From JAVJSD01 sp040219575 (lineage in GTDB: Bacteria; Planctomycetota; Planctomycetia; Pirellulales; Pirellulaceae), in assembly GCA_040219575.1 (NCBI GenBank), contig JAVJSD010000021.1, forward strand, positions 29,029-93,028: a stretch of 64,000 bases of DNA. The letters run 5' to 3'. Made by a program: the position numbers and the translations under genes. Within the stretch, counting starts at the first letter, position 1. The number at the start of each line of letters is the position of its first letter. The notes under the pieces are model-generated. The model did no database searches. It saw only the letters and a list, made by a program, of their open reading frames with translations, and was not told where the DNA came from. This document shows positions 16,381 through 25,938 of this stretch, piece after piece.

Positions 16381-19300
16381 ATGCTCCGCGTTTTCGGACC
16401 AACGCCGATCGTTTGCGCGCTATTGGCAGTCCTGTTGCTGCCGGCGCTCTCTCCGCGCGCGATCTGGGCGGAAGAGCCGGCGGCCATCGACTTCAACCGG
16501 CAGATTCGCCCGCTGCTGGTCGAGAACTGCCTGGCCTGTCATGGACCGGACGACGAGGCGCGGCAAGCGGGTCTGCGGCTCGACGACAAGTCGAGCGTGC
16601 TGGGACGTCTCGCCTCGGGGGCCGCCGCGGTCGTCCCCGGCGATCCCGGGCGAAGCGAACTGCTGGCTCGCGTGTCGTCGCAAGACGAATCCCGCCGCAT
16701 GCCGCCCGCCGACGCGGATCAAAAGCCGCTTGCGCCCGCGCAAGTCGCCCTGCTGCGACGATGGATCGAACAGGGCGCCCCGTGGGAGACGCATTGGGCG
16801 TATCAGCCGCCGCGAAAGGGTGAGCCGCCGCCCATCGAGAACACCGCCTGGCCGCGGAATGCGATCGACCACTACACGCTGGCGAGAATGGAAGCGGCTG
16901 GTTTGAAACCTACCGAACCGGCGCGGCGCGAAGCGTGGCTGCGGCGGGTGACGTTCGACTTGACGGGCCTGCCGCCCACGATCGAAGAGCTCGACGCCTT
17001 CCTGGCCGACGACTCGCCGACGGCGTATGCAACCGTCGTCGATCGGCTGTTGCGGTCGCCGCGCTATGGGGAGCGGATGGCGTCGCACTGGCTCGACCTG
17101 GCCCGCTACGCCGACACGCACGGCTACCACGTCGACGCCCATCGCGACATGTGGCGGTGGCGGGACTGGGTGATCGAGGCCTTCAACAGCAACATGCGAT
17201 TCGACCGTTTCACCGTCGCGCAATTGGCCGGCGATCTGCTCCCTGATCCGACGCTCGAGCAACTCATCGCCACCGGCTTCAACCGCAACGCGATGATCAA
17301 CTACGAAAACGGATCGATCGCCGAGGAATACCGCACCGAGTACGTGGTGGACCGCGTGGTCACCACGGCGAGTGTTTGGATGGGGCAGACGATGCTTTGC
17401 GCCCGTTGCCACGATCACAAATTCGACAGCTTCTCGCAGCGTGAGTTCTACGCCCTCTACGCGTTCTTCAACAACGTGCCGGAGCAGGGCCTCGACGGAA
17501 CCAACGGCAACGCGGCGCCGCTGATCCCGGCGCCGACGCGCGAGCAAACGTCGCAACGGGCGGCGCTGCGGGCGAACATCGCGAAATTGGAATCGGAACT
17601 CGAGCGCCGGGCCGCCGGACTGTTGCCGCGGCAGCCCGCCTGGGAGCGCGCGTTGCTCGAAGGCGAGGACGCGCTCTCGGCACCGCCCCGCGACATGTCG
17701 CACTATCTCACGCTCGACGAAACGCAGGGCGACAAGGTTCGCGACGCCTGCGACGAAAGCCGGCACGGTGTGATACGGGGCGCGCCGATCCGCGTGTCGG
17801 GCAAGTTCAACCAGGCGCTGCTATTCACCGGCCAAACGCACATCGATCTGGGCGACGTCGCCGACTACGAGCGCGACGCCGCTTTCACCGCCGCCGCCTG
17901 GGTGTTTCCGACCACCGGCGATTCCACGACGCTCATGGCCCGACTGGCGAGCACGGCCCGCAGTCGCGGTTGGGAGTGGTCGCTCGAGAATGATCGCATC
18001 GTGTTTCGGCTCGTCCACGACGGCGCAGCAAACTCGTTGGAAGTTCGGTCAAAGGGCGCCGTGCCTCGCAACGCTTGGCGTCACCTCGCGGTCGGTTACG
18101 ACGGCTCCGGAGAAGCGGCGGGCGTGTCGATCTTCGTCGACGGCGAACTGGCCGCCGTGGAGATCGTCCACGATCAGTTGGATGGTTCGATTCGCAACCG
18201 GCAGCCTCTGCTCGTGGGACGGCAAGGAGAAAACGTCGGCGGTTTTCGCGGCATGCTGGACGAGTTGCGACTTTACGACCGCGCGCTGTCGGCCACCGAC
18301 GTCGCCCGTCTCGCCGGCGGAGACCCGATTCGAGAGATCGCCCGCACGGCCGTCGACAAGCGAACCGAGTCGCAGGCGGCGGCGCTGCGAAACTATTTCC
18401 TGCGGGAAGACGACTCCTACCTCGCTTCGAGTGAAGAACTCAGCACGACGCGCAAACACCTGCGAAGCCTCGAAGCGTCGATACCAACCACCATGGTGAT
18501 GCAGGAGATGGATCCGCCGCGCGAGACGCGTCTGCTGATCCGCGGCGACTACCGTCAGCCCGGCCCATTGGTGACGCCCGACACGCCCGCCTGCCTGCCG
18601 CCCTTTCCCGCGGAGGCGCCGCGCAACCGTCTGGGATTGGCGCAGTGGCTGGTCGATCCCGGCCATCCGCTCACCGCCCGGGTCACCGTGAACCACTTCT
18701 GGCAAATGATCTTCGGCACGGGTCTGGTCGCCACGTCGGAGGACTTCGGCGTGCGGGGCGAGACCCCGAGCCACGGGGAACTGCTTGACTGGCTGGCCGT
18801 CGATTTCGTGGAGTCGGGCTGGGACGTCAAACGCCTGCTGCGGATGATGGTGCTCTCGGCCACGTATCGCCAGTCGGCGGCGGCCCCGCCAGAGTTGCTG
18901 GCTCGCGATCCCGACAATCGGCTGCTGGCCCGCGGTCCCCGCCATCACCTGCCAGCCGAGATGGTTCGCGATCACGCGCTGGCCTCGGCCGGCCTGCTGC
19001 GCGAGCGACTCGGTGGACCGAGCGTCTTCCCCTACCAACCCGAAGGTCTGTGGGAGGAAATCTCCTTCAACCCCGAGTTGTACACCGCGCAGGTTTATCT
19101 GCAGAGCGAAGGGGCCGACGTCTACCGCCGCAGCTTGTACACGTTTTGGAAGCGGACGGCGCCGCCGCCCACCCTGTCGATATTCAACGCCCCCAATCGC
19201 GAAATCTGCGCCATGCGGCGACCGCAAACCACAACGACGCTGCAGGCGCTGGCGCTCCTGAACGATCCGACGTTCGTGGAAGCGGCCCGGGTGCTGACCG

Positions 19301-19578
19301 AGCGGATGCTGAGTGAGGCCGGCGATTCGGCCGACGAGCGGATCGCGTTCGCCTTCCGCCGCCTCACCTCGCGCCTGCCGACGCCGGTGGAGACGTCGAT
19401 TCTGCGACGCGTGCACCAGGAGCAACTCGCCCACTTTCGGGCCCATCCCGATGACGCGCAGCGTCTGCTCACGGTCGGCGAGTCGCCGCGCAATCGCCGC
19501 CTCGACGACGTCGAACTGGCGTCGTGGACCGTTGTCGCCAGCATGTTGATGAACCTCCAGGAAACGATGATGAAGTGA
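16381..19578 (+). CDS. PSD1/PSCyt1 planctomycete surface protein (DUF1549, LamG, DUF1553)
   Basis: 1065 residues from ATG 16381, with a signal peptide ending near ALSPRAIWAEE. A planctomycete cytochrome c domain carries CLACH (Cys50, Cys53, His54), followed by DUF1549 (about 155-365; LRRVTFDLTGLPPT, then CARCHDHKFD), a LamG/concanavalin-like domain (about 440-650; HIDLGDVADYERDAAFTAAA ... LRLYDRALS) and DUF1553 (about 735-1000; ARVTVNHFWQMIFG). These proteins are exported, haem-containing and nearly always paired with DUF1501 proteins; roles in polysaccharide processing are proposed but unproven. The DUF1501 partner follows 170 bp downstream. Confidence 0.93.
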   Translation: MLRVFGPTPIVCALLAVLLLPALSPRAIWAEEPAAIDFNRQIRPLLVENCLACHGPDDEARQAGLRLDDKSSVLGRLASGAAAVVPGDPGRSELLARVSSQDESRRMPPADADQKPLAPAQVALLRRWIEQGAPWETHWAYQPPRKGEPPPIENTAWPRNAIDHYTLARMEAAGLKPTEPARREAWLRRVTFDLTGLPPTIEELDAFLADDSPTAYATVVDRLLRSPRYGERMASHWLDLARYADTHGYHVDAHRDMWRWRDWVIEAFNSNMRFDRFTVAQLAGDLLPDPTLEQLIATGFNRNAMINYENGSIAEEYRTEYVVDRVVTTASVWMGQTMLCARCHDHKFDSFSQREFYALYAFFNNVPEQGLDGTNGNAAPLIPAPTREQTSQRAALRANIAKLESELERRAAGLLPRQPAWERALLEGEDALSAPPRDMSHYLTLDETQGDKVRDACDESRHGVIRGAPIRVSGKFNQALLFTGQTHIDLGDVADYERDAAFTAAAWVFPTTGDSTTLMARLASTARSRGWEWSLENDRIVFRLVHDGAANSLEVRSKGAVPRNAWRHLAVGYDGSGEAAGVSIFVDGELAAVEIVHDQLDGSIRNRQPLLVGRQGENVGGFRGMLDELRLYDRALSATDVARLAGGDPIREIARTAVDKRTESQAAALRNYFLREDDSYLASSEELSTTRKHLRSLEASIPTTMVMQEMDPPRETRLLIRGDYRQPGPLVTPDTPACLPPFPAEAPRNRLGLAQWLVDPGHPLTARVTVNHFWQMIFGTGLVATSEDFGVRGETPSHGELLDWLAVDFVESGWDVKRLLRMMVLSATYRQSAAAPPELLARDPDNRLLARGPRHHLPAEMVRDHALASAGLLRERLGGPSVFPYQPEGLWEEISFNPELYTAQVYLQSEGADVYRRSLYTFWKRTAPPPTLSIFNAPNREICAMRRPQTTTTLQALALLNDPTFVEAARVLTERMLSEAGDSADERIAFAFRRLTSRLPTPVETSILRRVHQEQLAHFRAHPDDAQRLLTVGESPRNRRLDDVELASWTVVASMLMNLQETMMK

Positions 19579-19640
19579 GAACCGGCGACAGCAAATACAA
19601 CAACGAGTCCTGTCCTCTAGGTGGCGTTCTGGAAACAATG

Positions 19641-19706
19641 GTGGCGGAAGTCGCCAGACTTCCGAGAGTTGACGTTCATCGGAATTCTGGCGAATTCCGC
19701 TACGAG
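19641..19706. repeat. REP-like palindrome, family I
   Basis: Inverted arms GGCGGAAGTCGCCAGACTTC and TTCTGGCGAATTCCGCTACG lie between the PSD1 and DUF1501 genes. Five copies of this family occur in the window (also near 23709, 41334, 49884, 60582). Confidence 0.8.
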
Positions 19707-19748
19707 AAGGATTAACGGCGCAAGGCGCCGCCCGAAAGCAGTCGAGGA

Positions 19749-21212
19749 ATGTTGAACGACGACCCACACACAGCGATGCGAAACCGGCTCTCCCGCCGGC
19801 AGTTCTTCGGCCGGGCCGGTGGCGGGATCGGCGTCGCCGCGCTGGCTTCGCTGTTGGGAAGCGACGCGCAAGCCGGCGACTCCCATTCCGAACGCTTCGG
19901 CGGGTTGGCCGGCTTGCCGCATTTCACGCCGCGGGCCAGGCGCGTCATCTTCCTGTTTCAATCCGGCGGGCCGTCGCAGATCGATCTCTTCGACCACAAG
20001 CCGCTGTTGGCCAGAAGCCACGGGGAGCAGTTGCCCGAGTCGATCCGGATGGGGCAGTTGCTGACCGGGATGACGACCGATCAGAAGGAGAAGCTGGTCA
20101 CGCGGTCGCGGTTCAAGTTCGCGCGGCACGGCCGCTGCGGCGCGGAGCTCAGCGAGTTGCTGCCGCACACGGCAGGTGTTGTCGACGACCTGTGCATCGT
20201 CAAGTCGCTGCATACCGACGCCATCAATCATGAGCAGGGCATCATGCTGGTGCAGACCGGCAGCCAGCAACCCGGCCGACCGAGCATCGGCTCGTGGCTC
20301 AGCTACGGACTGGGCAGCGAGACGCGCAACTTGCCCGATTTCGTCGTCTTCTCCTCGGGAGCGAGGCCGGGCGACCAGCCGCTCTCGGGCAGGTTGTGGG
20401 GCAGCAGCTTTCTGCCGGCGCGGCATCAAGGCACGAAACTGCGCAGCGCCCGCGACGCCGTGCTGTTTCTGAGCGATCCTCCCGGCATCGACCGCGCGAC
20501 GCGGCGCCGCATGCTCGACGGTCTGGCCGAGCTCGAGCAGTTGCAAGCCGAAGCGTACGGTCCGTCCGCTCTCGACGCGCGTCTCGACCAGTACGAGCGC
20601 GCGTTCAACATGCAGCGGGCGATTCCCCAACTGACCAACCTCAGCGACGAACCGCAGCACACTTTCGACCTGTATGGCGAGCAGGCGAAGCAACCCGGCA
20701 CGTTCGCGGCGAATTGCCTGCTGGCCCGGCGGTTGATCGAGCGCGGTACGCGGTTCGTGCAGTTGTTCCACCGCGGCTGGGATCATCACGAGAAGTTGCC
20801 CGAGTTCATTCGCCTCAAGTGCGGCGAGACCGACCGCGGTGCGGCGGCGCTGGTCGTCGATCTCAAACAGCGCGGCCTGCTCGACGACACCCTGGTGGTG
20901 TGGGCCGGCGAGTTCGGACGGACGGTCTTCTGCCAGGGGCCGCTCACCGCCGGCGACTACGGCCGCGACCATCATCCCCGCAATTTCACCATCTGGATGG
21001 CGGGCGGCGGCGTGAAACGCGGAGCGACGATCGGCCGCACCGACGACTATTCGTACAACATCGTCGAGGACCCGATCCACGTGCACGACCTGCAGGCCAC
21101 CACGCTGCACCTGCTGGGCATCGACCACGAGCGGCTGACCTACCGCTTCCAGGGCCGCGACTACCGTCTCACGGATGTCGCGGGTAACGTGGCCACGAAA
21201 CTGCTGGCGTAA
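19749..21212 (+). CDS. DUF1501 family protein (Tat-exported), PSD1 partner
   Basis: 487 residues. RNRLSRRQFFGRAGGGIGVA is a twin-arginine signal (RRxFF), so it is exported folded; ATG 19776 is an alternative start. DUF1501 belongs to the alkaline-phosphatase/sulfatase-like fold: FLFQSGGPSQIDLFDHKP, SLHTDAINHEQGIMLVQTGS, WDHHEKLPEFI, VVWAGEFGRTVFCQG, DHHPRNFTIWMAGGGVKRG. Metal-site-like His and Asp residues are kept. It is the expected partner of the PSD1 protein immediately upstream; the enzymatic activity of the pair is unknown. Confidence 0.92.
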   Translation: MLNDDPHTAMRNRLSRRQFFGRAGGGIGVAALASLLGSDAQAGDSHSERFGGLAGLPHFTPRARRVIFLFQSGGPSQIDLFDHKPLLARSHGEQLPESIRMGQLLTGMTTDQKEKLVTRSRFKFARHGRCGAELSELLPHTAGVVDDLCIVKSLHTDAINHEQGIMLVQTGSQQPGRPSIGSWLSYGLGSETRNLPDFVVFSSGARPGDQPLSGRLWGSSFLPARHQGTKLRSARDAVLFLSDPPGIDRATRRRMLDGLAELEQLQAEAYGPSALDARLDQYERAFNMQRAIPQLTNLSDEPQHTFDLYGEQAKQPGTFAANCLLARRLIERGTRFVQLFHRGWDHHEKLPEFIRLKCGETDRGAAALVVDLKQRGLLDDTLVVWAGEFGRTVFCQGPLTAGDYGRDHHPRNFTIWMAGGGVKRGATIGRTDDYSYNIVEDPIHVHDLQATTLHLLGIDHERLTYRFQGRDYRLTDVAGNVATKLLA

Positions 21213-21549
21213 CGACGTCGCGACAGCGGCCGCGAGGTTGACGGTCTCCCACCACGGATCGAGAATGGATCCGGAACCAGATGAAGAGGCAGGCCAACCG
21301 CTGATGAACGCTAATGCGCGCTAATCAATCTGAATCGACCGACGTTAGCGTCCAAGCAGCGTTCATTCGCGGTTACAACGTCGTACAACGTCGCCTGTTC
21401 CGCGAAAACGTGCGCAGCTCGCGTGCACTTTCAACAGCTTTTTGTGCGGATTGTAAGCAAGTTGGTTTGATTGATCCTGGCTACGCTGCCGCCATCAAGC
21501 AGTCGTTGTTCTTTTGCCAAGGCGGTAGCCGTTTCTGGAGATGCTCGCA
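21213..21549. other. Intergenic region with imperfect inverted repeat
   Basis: 337 bp before the sulfatase gene. An imperfect inverted repeat spans about 21297-21375, with AACCGCTGATGAACGC on the left and GCGTTCATTCGCGGTT on the right and GCTAA/TTAGC inner arms. No terminator, tRNA or ORF with coding character was seen. Confidence 0.5.
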
Positions 21550-22968
21550 ATGAGTCGTTGCAGTTCACTCGCATGCCGAACCTGGATGTGCATTGCCGCG
21601 TTGTCGCTATTGACGGCGGCTTCCGTGAGTGCGGAAGACCGGGCCGAAGCCAAACGCCCCAACATCCTGTGGATCATCGCCGAGGACATGGGCGTTGAAC
21701 TGGGCTGCTACGGCGAGAAACTGGTCACCACGCCGAATATCGACGGCCTGGCCAGCGGCGGCATCCGCTATACGAACGTGATCGCCACGGCGCCGGTTTG
21801 TTCCGCGGCCCGGTCGGCGTTGATGACCGGCATGTACCAGACCACCATCGGCGCGCACAACCACCGCAGTCATCGCGGCGACGGCTACCAGTTGCCCACG
21901 GGCGTGAACGTCATCACCAGGTACTTCCGCGACGCCGGCTACTTCACGGCTAACATTCGCCAGTTCGACGGCAAGATCCGCGGCACCGGCAAGACCGATT
22001 GGAACTTCGCCCATGAGCCGAAGCCGTTCGACAGCGACGACTGGCAGGACCTCAAGAGCCACCAGCCGTTCTTCGCGCAGATCAACTTCTCCGAGACGCA
22101 TCGCACGTTCAAGAAATGCCCCGAGCATCCCATCGATCCGGCCGAGGTGACGCTGCCGCCTTACTACCCGGACCACGCGGTGGCCCGCGACGATTGGGCG
22201 ATGTACCTGGAGACGGTCAACGTGCTCGATCAGAAGGTGGGCGCGGTGCTCGACCGCCTCGAGCAGGACGGCCTGGCCGACAACACGATCGTGGTCTTCT
22301 TCTCGGACCACGGCCGAGCCCACGTCCGCGGCAAGCAGTGGCTGTACGAAGGGGGGGTGCACATTCCGCTGATCGTCCATTTTCCCGACGGCCGCCGCGC
22401 CGGCGAAGTCAACGACGATCTTATCGCGCATATCGACATTACGGCCACCTCGATGAAGTTGGCCGGCATTGAGCGGCCGGAAAACTTCGAGGCGAGGGCC
22501 ATCGTCGGCGACGACTACACGCCGCGCGAGTACGTCGTTTCGGCCCGTGACCGCTGCGACGAGACGGTCGACCACATCCGCTCCGTGCGCACCAAGCGGT
22601 ACAAATACATCCGCAACTTCGATCCGGAGCGGGCGTACATGCAGGAGAACGCGTACAAGCGACGGCAGTATCCCGTGCTGACGTTGTTGGAGCAACTGCA
22701 CGCCGCCGGCAAGCTGACGCCGGTGCAAGAGCTGTTCATGGCCGAGCAGCGCCCGGAAGAGGAACTGTACGACCTGCAGGCCGATCCTCACGAGGTGCAC
22801 AACCTGGCCGGTTCGGCCGAGCACGCCAAGACGCTCGCCCAATTGCGCGGCGCCCTCGACGCCTGGATCAAGCGGACCGGCGACAAGGGGCAAACGCCCG
22901 AGGACGAAGAGACCGTCCGCCAGCAATCGGGCGGAAAGAAGCCCGCCAAGAAAGCGGCGAAACCGTGA
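21550..22968 (+). CDS. Type I sulfatase (secreted)
   Basis: 472 residues from ATG 21550, favoured over ATG 21541 because GGAG lies 9 nt before it. The signal peptide ends near ASVSAED. RPNILWIIAEDMG carries metal-binding Asp; Cys84 in VCSAARSALMTG is the residue converted to formylglycine (C-x-A-x-R variant of CxPxR); FFSDHGRAHVRGKQWLYEGG holds the second metal and sulfate-site residues. It hydrolyses sulfate esters, probably of algal polysaccharide. The Lys/Ala-rich tail (KKPAKKAAKP) is unusual. It overlaps the thioesterase start by GTGA. No formylglycine-generating enzyme is in the window. Confidence 0.93.
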   Translation: MSRCSSLACRTWMCIAALSLLTAASVSAEDRAEAKRPNILWIIAEDMGVELGCYGEKLVTTPNIDGLASGGIRYTNVIATAPVCSAARSALMTGMYQTTIGAHNHRSHRGDGYQLPTGVNVITRYFRDAGYFTANIRQFDGKIRGTGKTDWNFAHEPKPFDSDDWQDLKSHQPFFAQINFSETHRTFKKCPEHPIDPAEVTLPPYYPDHAVARDDWAMYLETVNVLDQKVGAVLDRLEQDGLADNTIVVFFSDHGRAHVRGKQWLYEGGVHIPLIVHFPDGRRAGEVNDDLIAHIDITATSMKLAGIERPENFEARAIVGDDYTPREYVVSARDRCDETVDHIRSVRTKRYKYIRNFDPERAYMQENAYKRRQYPVLTLLEQLHAAGKLTPVQELFMAEQRPEEELYDLQADPHEVHNLAGSAEHAKTLAQLRGALDAWIKRTGDKGQTPEDEETVRQQSGGKKPAKKAAKP

Positions 22969-23420
22969 CCACCGAAAAGCCCGCCGCGCTCGACGACTAT
23001 CCTCTCGCCATCGCGCTGCCGGTGCAGTGGGGCGACCAGGACGCTTTCGGCCACGTGAACAACGTGGTCTACTTCCGCTGGTTCGAGTCGGCCCGCATCG
23101 CCTACATCCAGCAGGCCGGCATCGAGTATTCCGAGAACGCCACGGGCGTGGGGCCGATCCTGGCGACGATCAACTGCCACTACCGGCGGCAGTTGAACTT
23201 TCCCGACACCGTTCTCATCGGCTCGCGCATCGGCCGCCTGGGCCGCACCAGCATGACGGTGCACCACGCGGTGTTCAGCGAGTCGCAGCAGCAACTCGTG
23301 GCCGACGGCGATTCGGTCGTGGTGCTGTTCGACTACGCCGCCGGCCGCCCAGTGCGGATTCCGGACGAACTTCGCCGCCAGATCGAGGCCTTCGAAGGAC
23401 GCCCGATCGGCGATGCGTAG
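22965..23420 (+). CDS. Acyl-CoA thioesterase (4HBT hotdog fold)
   Basis: 151 residues from GTG 22965, overlapping the sulfatase stop (GTGA). QWGDQDAFGHVNNVVYFRWF contains the 4HBT/YbgC catalytic aspartate and GHVNN helix start; YRRQLNFPDTVLIGSRIGRLG and MTVHHAVFSE complete the hotdog sheet. It hydrolyses acyl-CoA thioesters in the cytoplasm. Translational coupling to an exported sulfatase is odd and may be only positional. Confidence 0.92.
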   Translation: MTTEKPAALDDYPLAIALPVQWGDQDAFGHVNNVVYFRWFESARIAYIQQAGIEYSENATGVGPILATINCHYRRQLNFPDTVLIGSRIGRLGRTSMTVHHAVFSESQQQLVADGDSVVVLFDYAAGRPVRIPDELRRQIEAFEGRPIGDA

Positions 23421-23441
23421 CGCCGTCAGCCGTTCTCGCCC

Positions 23442-23655
23442 GGATTATTCATCAGCACCTTGCCAGGTTCAACCGAATCCGATCCGGGGCCAGGGGCTAC
23501 AACCGTATTGCGGCGCACCCGCGCGGCAACACGCGGCACATCAGCCGCAAGCGCCTTGGGGCCTGGCTCCGGCAAGGCTGGCGACAGCGAAGCAAGTAGC
23601 ATGGCCGCCCCCGACATCCGGACGCCGCGAACGCCCAGCGGCTGATGAATAATCC
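23442..23655. repeat. 214-bp MITE-like element with 14-bp terminal inverted repeats
   Basis: Perfect 14-bp terminal inverted repeats (GGATTATTCATCAG at 23442-23455 and CTGATGAATAATCC at 23642-23655) bound a 214-bp segment without a complete ORF, between the thioesterase and TIGR03067 genes. This fits a non-autonomous transposable element or a repeat pair; no target-site duplication was identified. Confidence 0.65.
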
Positions 23656-23708
23656 TGTCTCGCGGCCTCCTTGCTGGCGCTACGGGCTCGCCGCATACGC
23701 TCGAGCCC

Positions 23709-23770
23709 GTAGCGGAACTCGCCAGCGTTTCTAGGATTCGCTGGAATTCGGAAGTCTGGCGGCTTCCGCG
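23709..23770. repeat. REP-like palindrome, family I
   Basis: Arms GTAGCGGAACTCGCCAGCG and GGAAGTCTGGCGGCTTCCGC lie about 50 bp right of the MITE-like element. The arms are more diverged than in the copy at 41334. Confidence 0.65.
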
Positions 23771-23884
23771 ACAGGGTTTCAGGCCGTGCACCAGGTTGGG
23801 GACTCGAGTTTCTTGTCGGCGATGGCACGGCTGGGCTACGATGACGGCTGGTCGACTGCAAGCCCGCTCGTCACAAGGTGGATC

Positions 23885-24346
23885 ATGAACACTCGATTGC
23901 TGATGGTGTGCCACGTTTTGTTGCTGGTCGTCGTCATGGCCGCACCTGCGCGGAGCGCCGAGACGGACGAGGCCGGGCAGCGAAAGCTGCTCGCCGGTGA
24001 TTGGCGGGGTTTCGCGGTGGAGGGCAAGGGCGAGAACCCGGATGCGGGCGCGGTCAAGCTGGAGCTGACGATCACCGACAAGACGATTCACGGCGTCACC
24101 TTCCAGGGTGGGCAGCGCGTCGATCAGGGAGAAGGGAAGTACGCGCTCGACCTCGCCGCCGCGCCCGCCGCTCTTGACGGTTCCAAGCTCCGTCTGAACG
24201 GCCGCCAGGAGACCTGGCTGGGCATCTACACGCTCGAGGGCGACACGCTCAAGTGGTGCGTCGGCCGGCGCGAGCGGCCCACCGAATTCGAGACCGTCAA
24301 AGGCCAATTCCTGCTGATCCTGCGCCGCGCGAAACCCGCTCCGTGA
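23885..24346 (+). CDS. TIGR03067-domain secreted protein
   Basis: 153 residues from ATG 23885, with AAGGTGG just upstream. The signal peptide (LLMVCHVLLLVVVMAAPARSA) predicts export. LLAGDWRGFAVEGKG ... KLELTITDKTIHGVTF ... QETWLGIYTLEGDTLKWCVG and ERPTEFETVKGQFLLILRR match the planctomycete-expanded TIGR03067 lipocalin-like pattern. Function is unknown; these proteins are often found as paralogous envelope proteins. Confidence 0.85.
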   Translation: MNTRLLMVCHVLLLVVVMAAPARSAETDEAGQRKLLAGDWRGFAVEGKGENPDAGAVKLELTITDKTIHGVTFQGGQRVDQGEGKYALDLAAAPAALDGSKLRLNGRQETWLGIYTLEGDTLKWCVGRRERPTEFETVKGQFLLILRRAKPAP

Positions 24347-24482
24347 TTGCCTGTCTCCGCCGGTTCACCGCCCAGACTTGATGTCGCACCGACTCCGCGC
24401 GGGGGTTGTCAGACCGCTATCGTGTTGTTCGTGGACTGCTACGGCGGTCGTCGAGCAGAAACTCGTTAAACGGAGCGATGCA

Positions 24483-25118
24483 ATGAAGAGCGGATTTCGT
24501 TTTCGGATAGGAGCCCTTTCGATTTTGGCGGGCGGTCTGTTCGCCGTCGCGGGCGATGCGCTCGCCGCCGACGCGCAGTCCCGACCGGATCTGCCGCCGG
24601 GATATATCTCCGAAGCCCCGTTGCCCGAGGGATATCCGCCGCCAGCGGCGCCCGGCAAGGTCGTCGAGAAGTCGTATCCCCAATCCCGCACCTACTCGGC
24701 GACGGGCCGCGGCGCGTTTTTCAAGTGCTTCAGCTACCTCTCGCTCAAGCGACACGAAATGACCGCTCCGGTGGTGATGGACTACCCGCAGGGCGCCGAC
24801 GGCGAAAAGCCGCCGGCGGACAGCGCCGAGCGGATGCATTTCATCCTGGAACAGCCGGCGCTGGACAAGACCGGAAAAAAACTGCTCGTCGAAGTCGCCG
24901 ACATGCCCAAGCTGGAGGTGGTGAGCGTCGCCTTTCAGGGTGATTTGACCGCTGAGGTGTTCAAGTCCGGCGAGAAGAAACTCCGGGAGTACGCGGCGGG
25001 CAAGCCCGGCTTAAAGATCACCGGCGACCTGCGGGTGCTGGGCTACAACAGTCCCTCGGTGAAGCCGGCGGAGCGATTCTGGGAGATCCAACTTCCGGTG
25101 GCGGCGGCCGACCGGTAG
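24483..25118 (+). CDS. SOUL/HBP-like secreted protein
   Basis: 211 residues from ATG 24483. The signal peptide ends at GDALAADA and a proline-rich segment follows. The core matches the SOUL haem-binding family: FKCFSYLSLKRHEMTAPVVM contains the diagnostic MTAPV, MHFILEQPAL the central strand, and YNSPSVKPAERFWEIQLPV the C-terminal strand. Family members bind tetrapyrroles or fatty acids; haem binding here is not shown. It is a single gene between the TIGR03067 protein and an exported peroxiredoxin. Confidence 0.85.
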   Translation: MKSGFRFRIGALSILAGGLFAVAGDALAADAQSRPDLPPGYISEAPLPEGYPPPAAPGKVVEKSYPQSRTYSATGRGAFFKCFSYLSLKRHEMTAPVVMDYPQGADGEKPPADSAERMHFILEQPALDKTGKKLLVEVADMPKLEVVSVAFQGDLTAEVFKSGEKKLREYAAGKPGLKITGDLRVLGYNSPSVKPAERFWEIQLPVAAADR

Positions 25119-25262
25119 CGTCGATGCGCGAACCGCCGGCAATTGATTGACCCGCGCCGGCGCGGGGCGTATGCTGGATCGCACTGTCGGGTTCCCCCTT
25201 GGCTAGGGTGGACCCCTCCTTCCTGCACGCACCCCCGCGCACGTCCCACCGGAGAAATATCG

Positions 25263-25856
25263 ATGAAAGTCGCCGTTACGCTCAGCACCGCGTTGTTGAT
25301 TCTGACCGCCTGCAACCTGTCGGCCGCCGAGAAGAAAGCCGCCGAACCGAAACTGGCCGAAGCGGGCCAAAAGGCGCCCGCCTTCTCCGCGCTCGACGAC
25401 CAGGGCAAAGAGTGGAAGTCGTCGGAGCACGTCGGCAAGAAGGTGGTGGTGGTCTACTTCTATCCGGCCGACATGACGGGCGGTTGCACCAAGCAGGCCT
25501 GCGCCTTCCGCGACGACAAATCGAAGCTGGCCGAGATGGGCGTGGAGGTCGTCGGCGTCAGCGGCGACACCGTCGCCAACCACCAGTTGTTCAAGAAGGC
25601 CGAGAAGCTGAACTTCACGCTGTTGGCCGATCCCGAAGGGAAGGTCGCCGCGGCGTTCGGCGTGCCGCAGACCAAGGGCGAGAAGTCGATCACCCGTGAG
25701 ATCGAGGGCCTGGAGAAGATCCTCACCCGCGGCACCACCATCCAGCGCTACACGGTGGTCATCGGCAAGGACGGCACGATCGCCAAGGTCTACAAGGTGG
25801 CCGACGCCGCCGGCGACAGCCAGAACATCCTCGAACTCGTCAAGTCGCTGAACTAG
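25263..25856 (+). CDS. Exported Bcp/PrxQ-type peroxiredoxin (possible lipoprotein)
   Basis: 197 residues from ATG 25263, with GGAG upstream. The N-terminus MKVAVTLSTALLILTACN gives a signal whose LTAC could be a lipobox (Cys17). The peroxiredoxin core has Cys75 and Cys80 in MTGGCTKQACAFRDD, the PrxQ spacing, although the usual PGCT is GGCT. LLADPEGKVAAAFGVPQ and TVVIGKDGTIAKVYKV follow, with an extra 15-20 residues (ITREIEGLEKILTRG) before the last strands compared with the cytosolic paralogue at 4315-4791. It probably detoxifies peroxides outside the inner membrane. Confidence 0.92.
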   Translation: MKVAVTLSTALLILTACNLSAAEKKAAEPKLAEAGQKAPAFSALDDQGKEWKSSEHVGKKVVVVYFYPADMTGGCTKQACAFRDDKSKLAEMGVEVVGVSGDTVANHQLFKKAEKLNFTLLADPEGKVAAAFGVPQTKGEKSITREIEGLEKILTRGTTIQRYTVVIGKDGTIAKVYKVADAAGDSQNILELVKSLN

Positions 25857-25938
25857 CGCCGCGCTTCCGCGGAACAAACGATCGGCGAAAGCCCTCTCCA
25901 AGCCGACGACTTGTCGTCGTGGCGGTGGTGAGTGGGTC

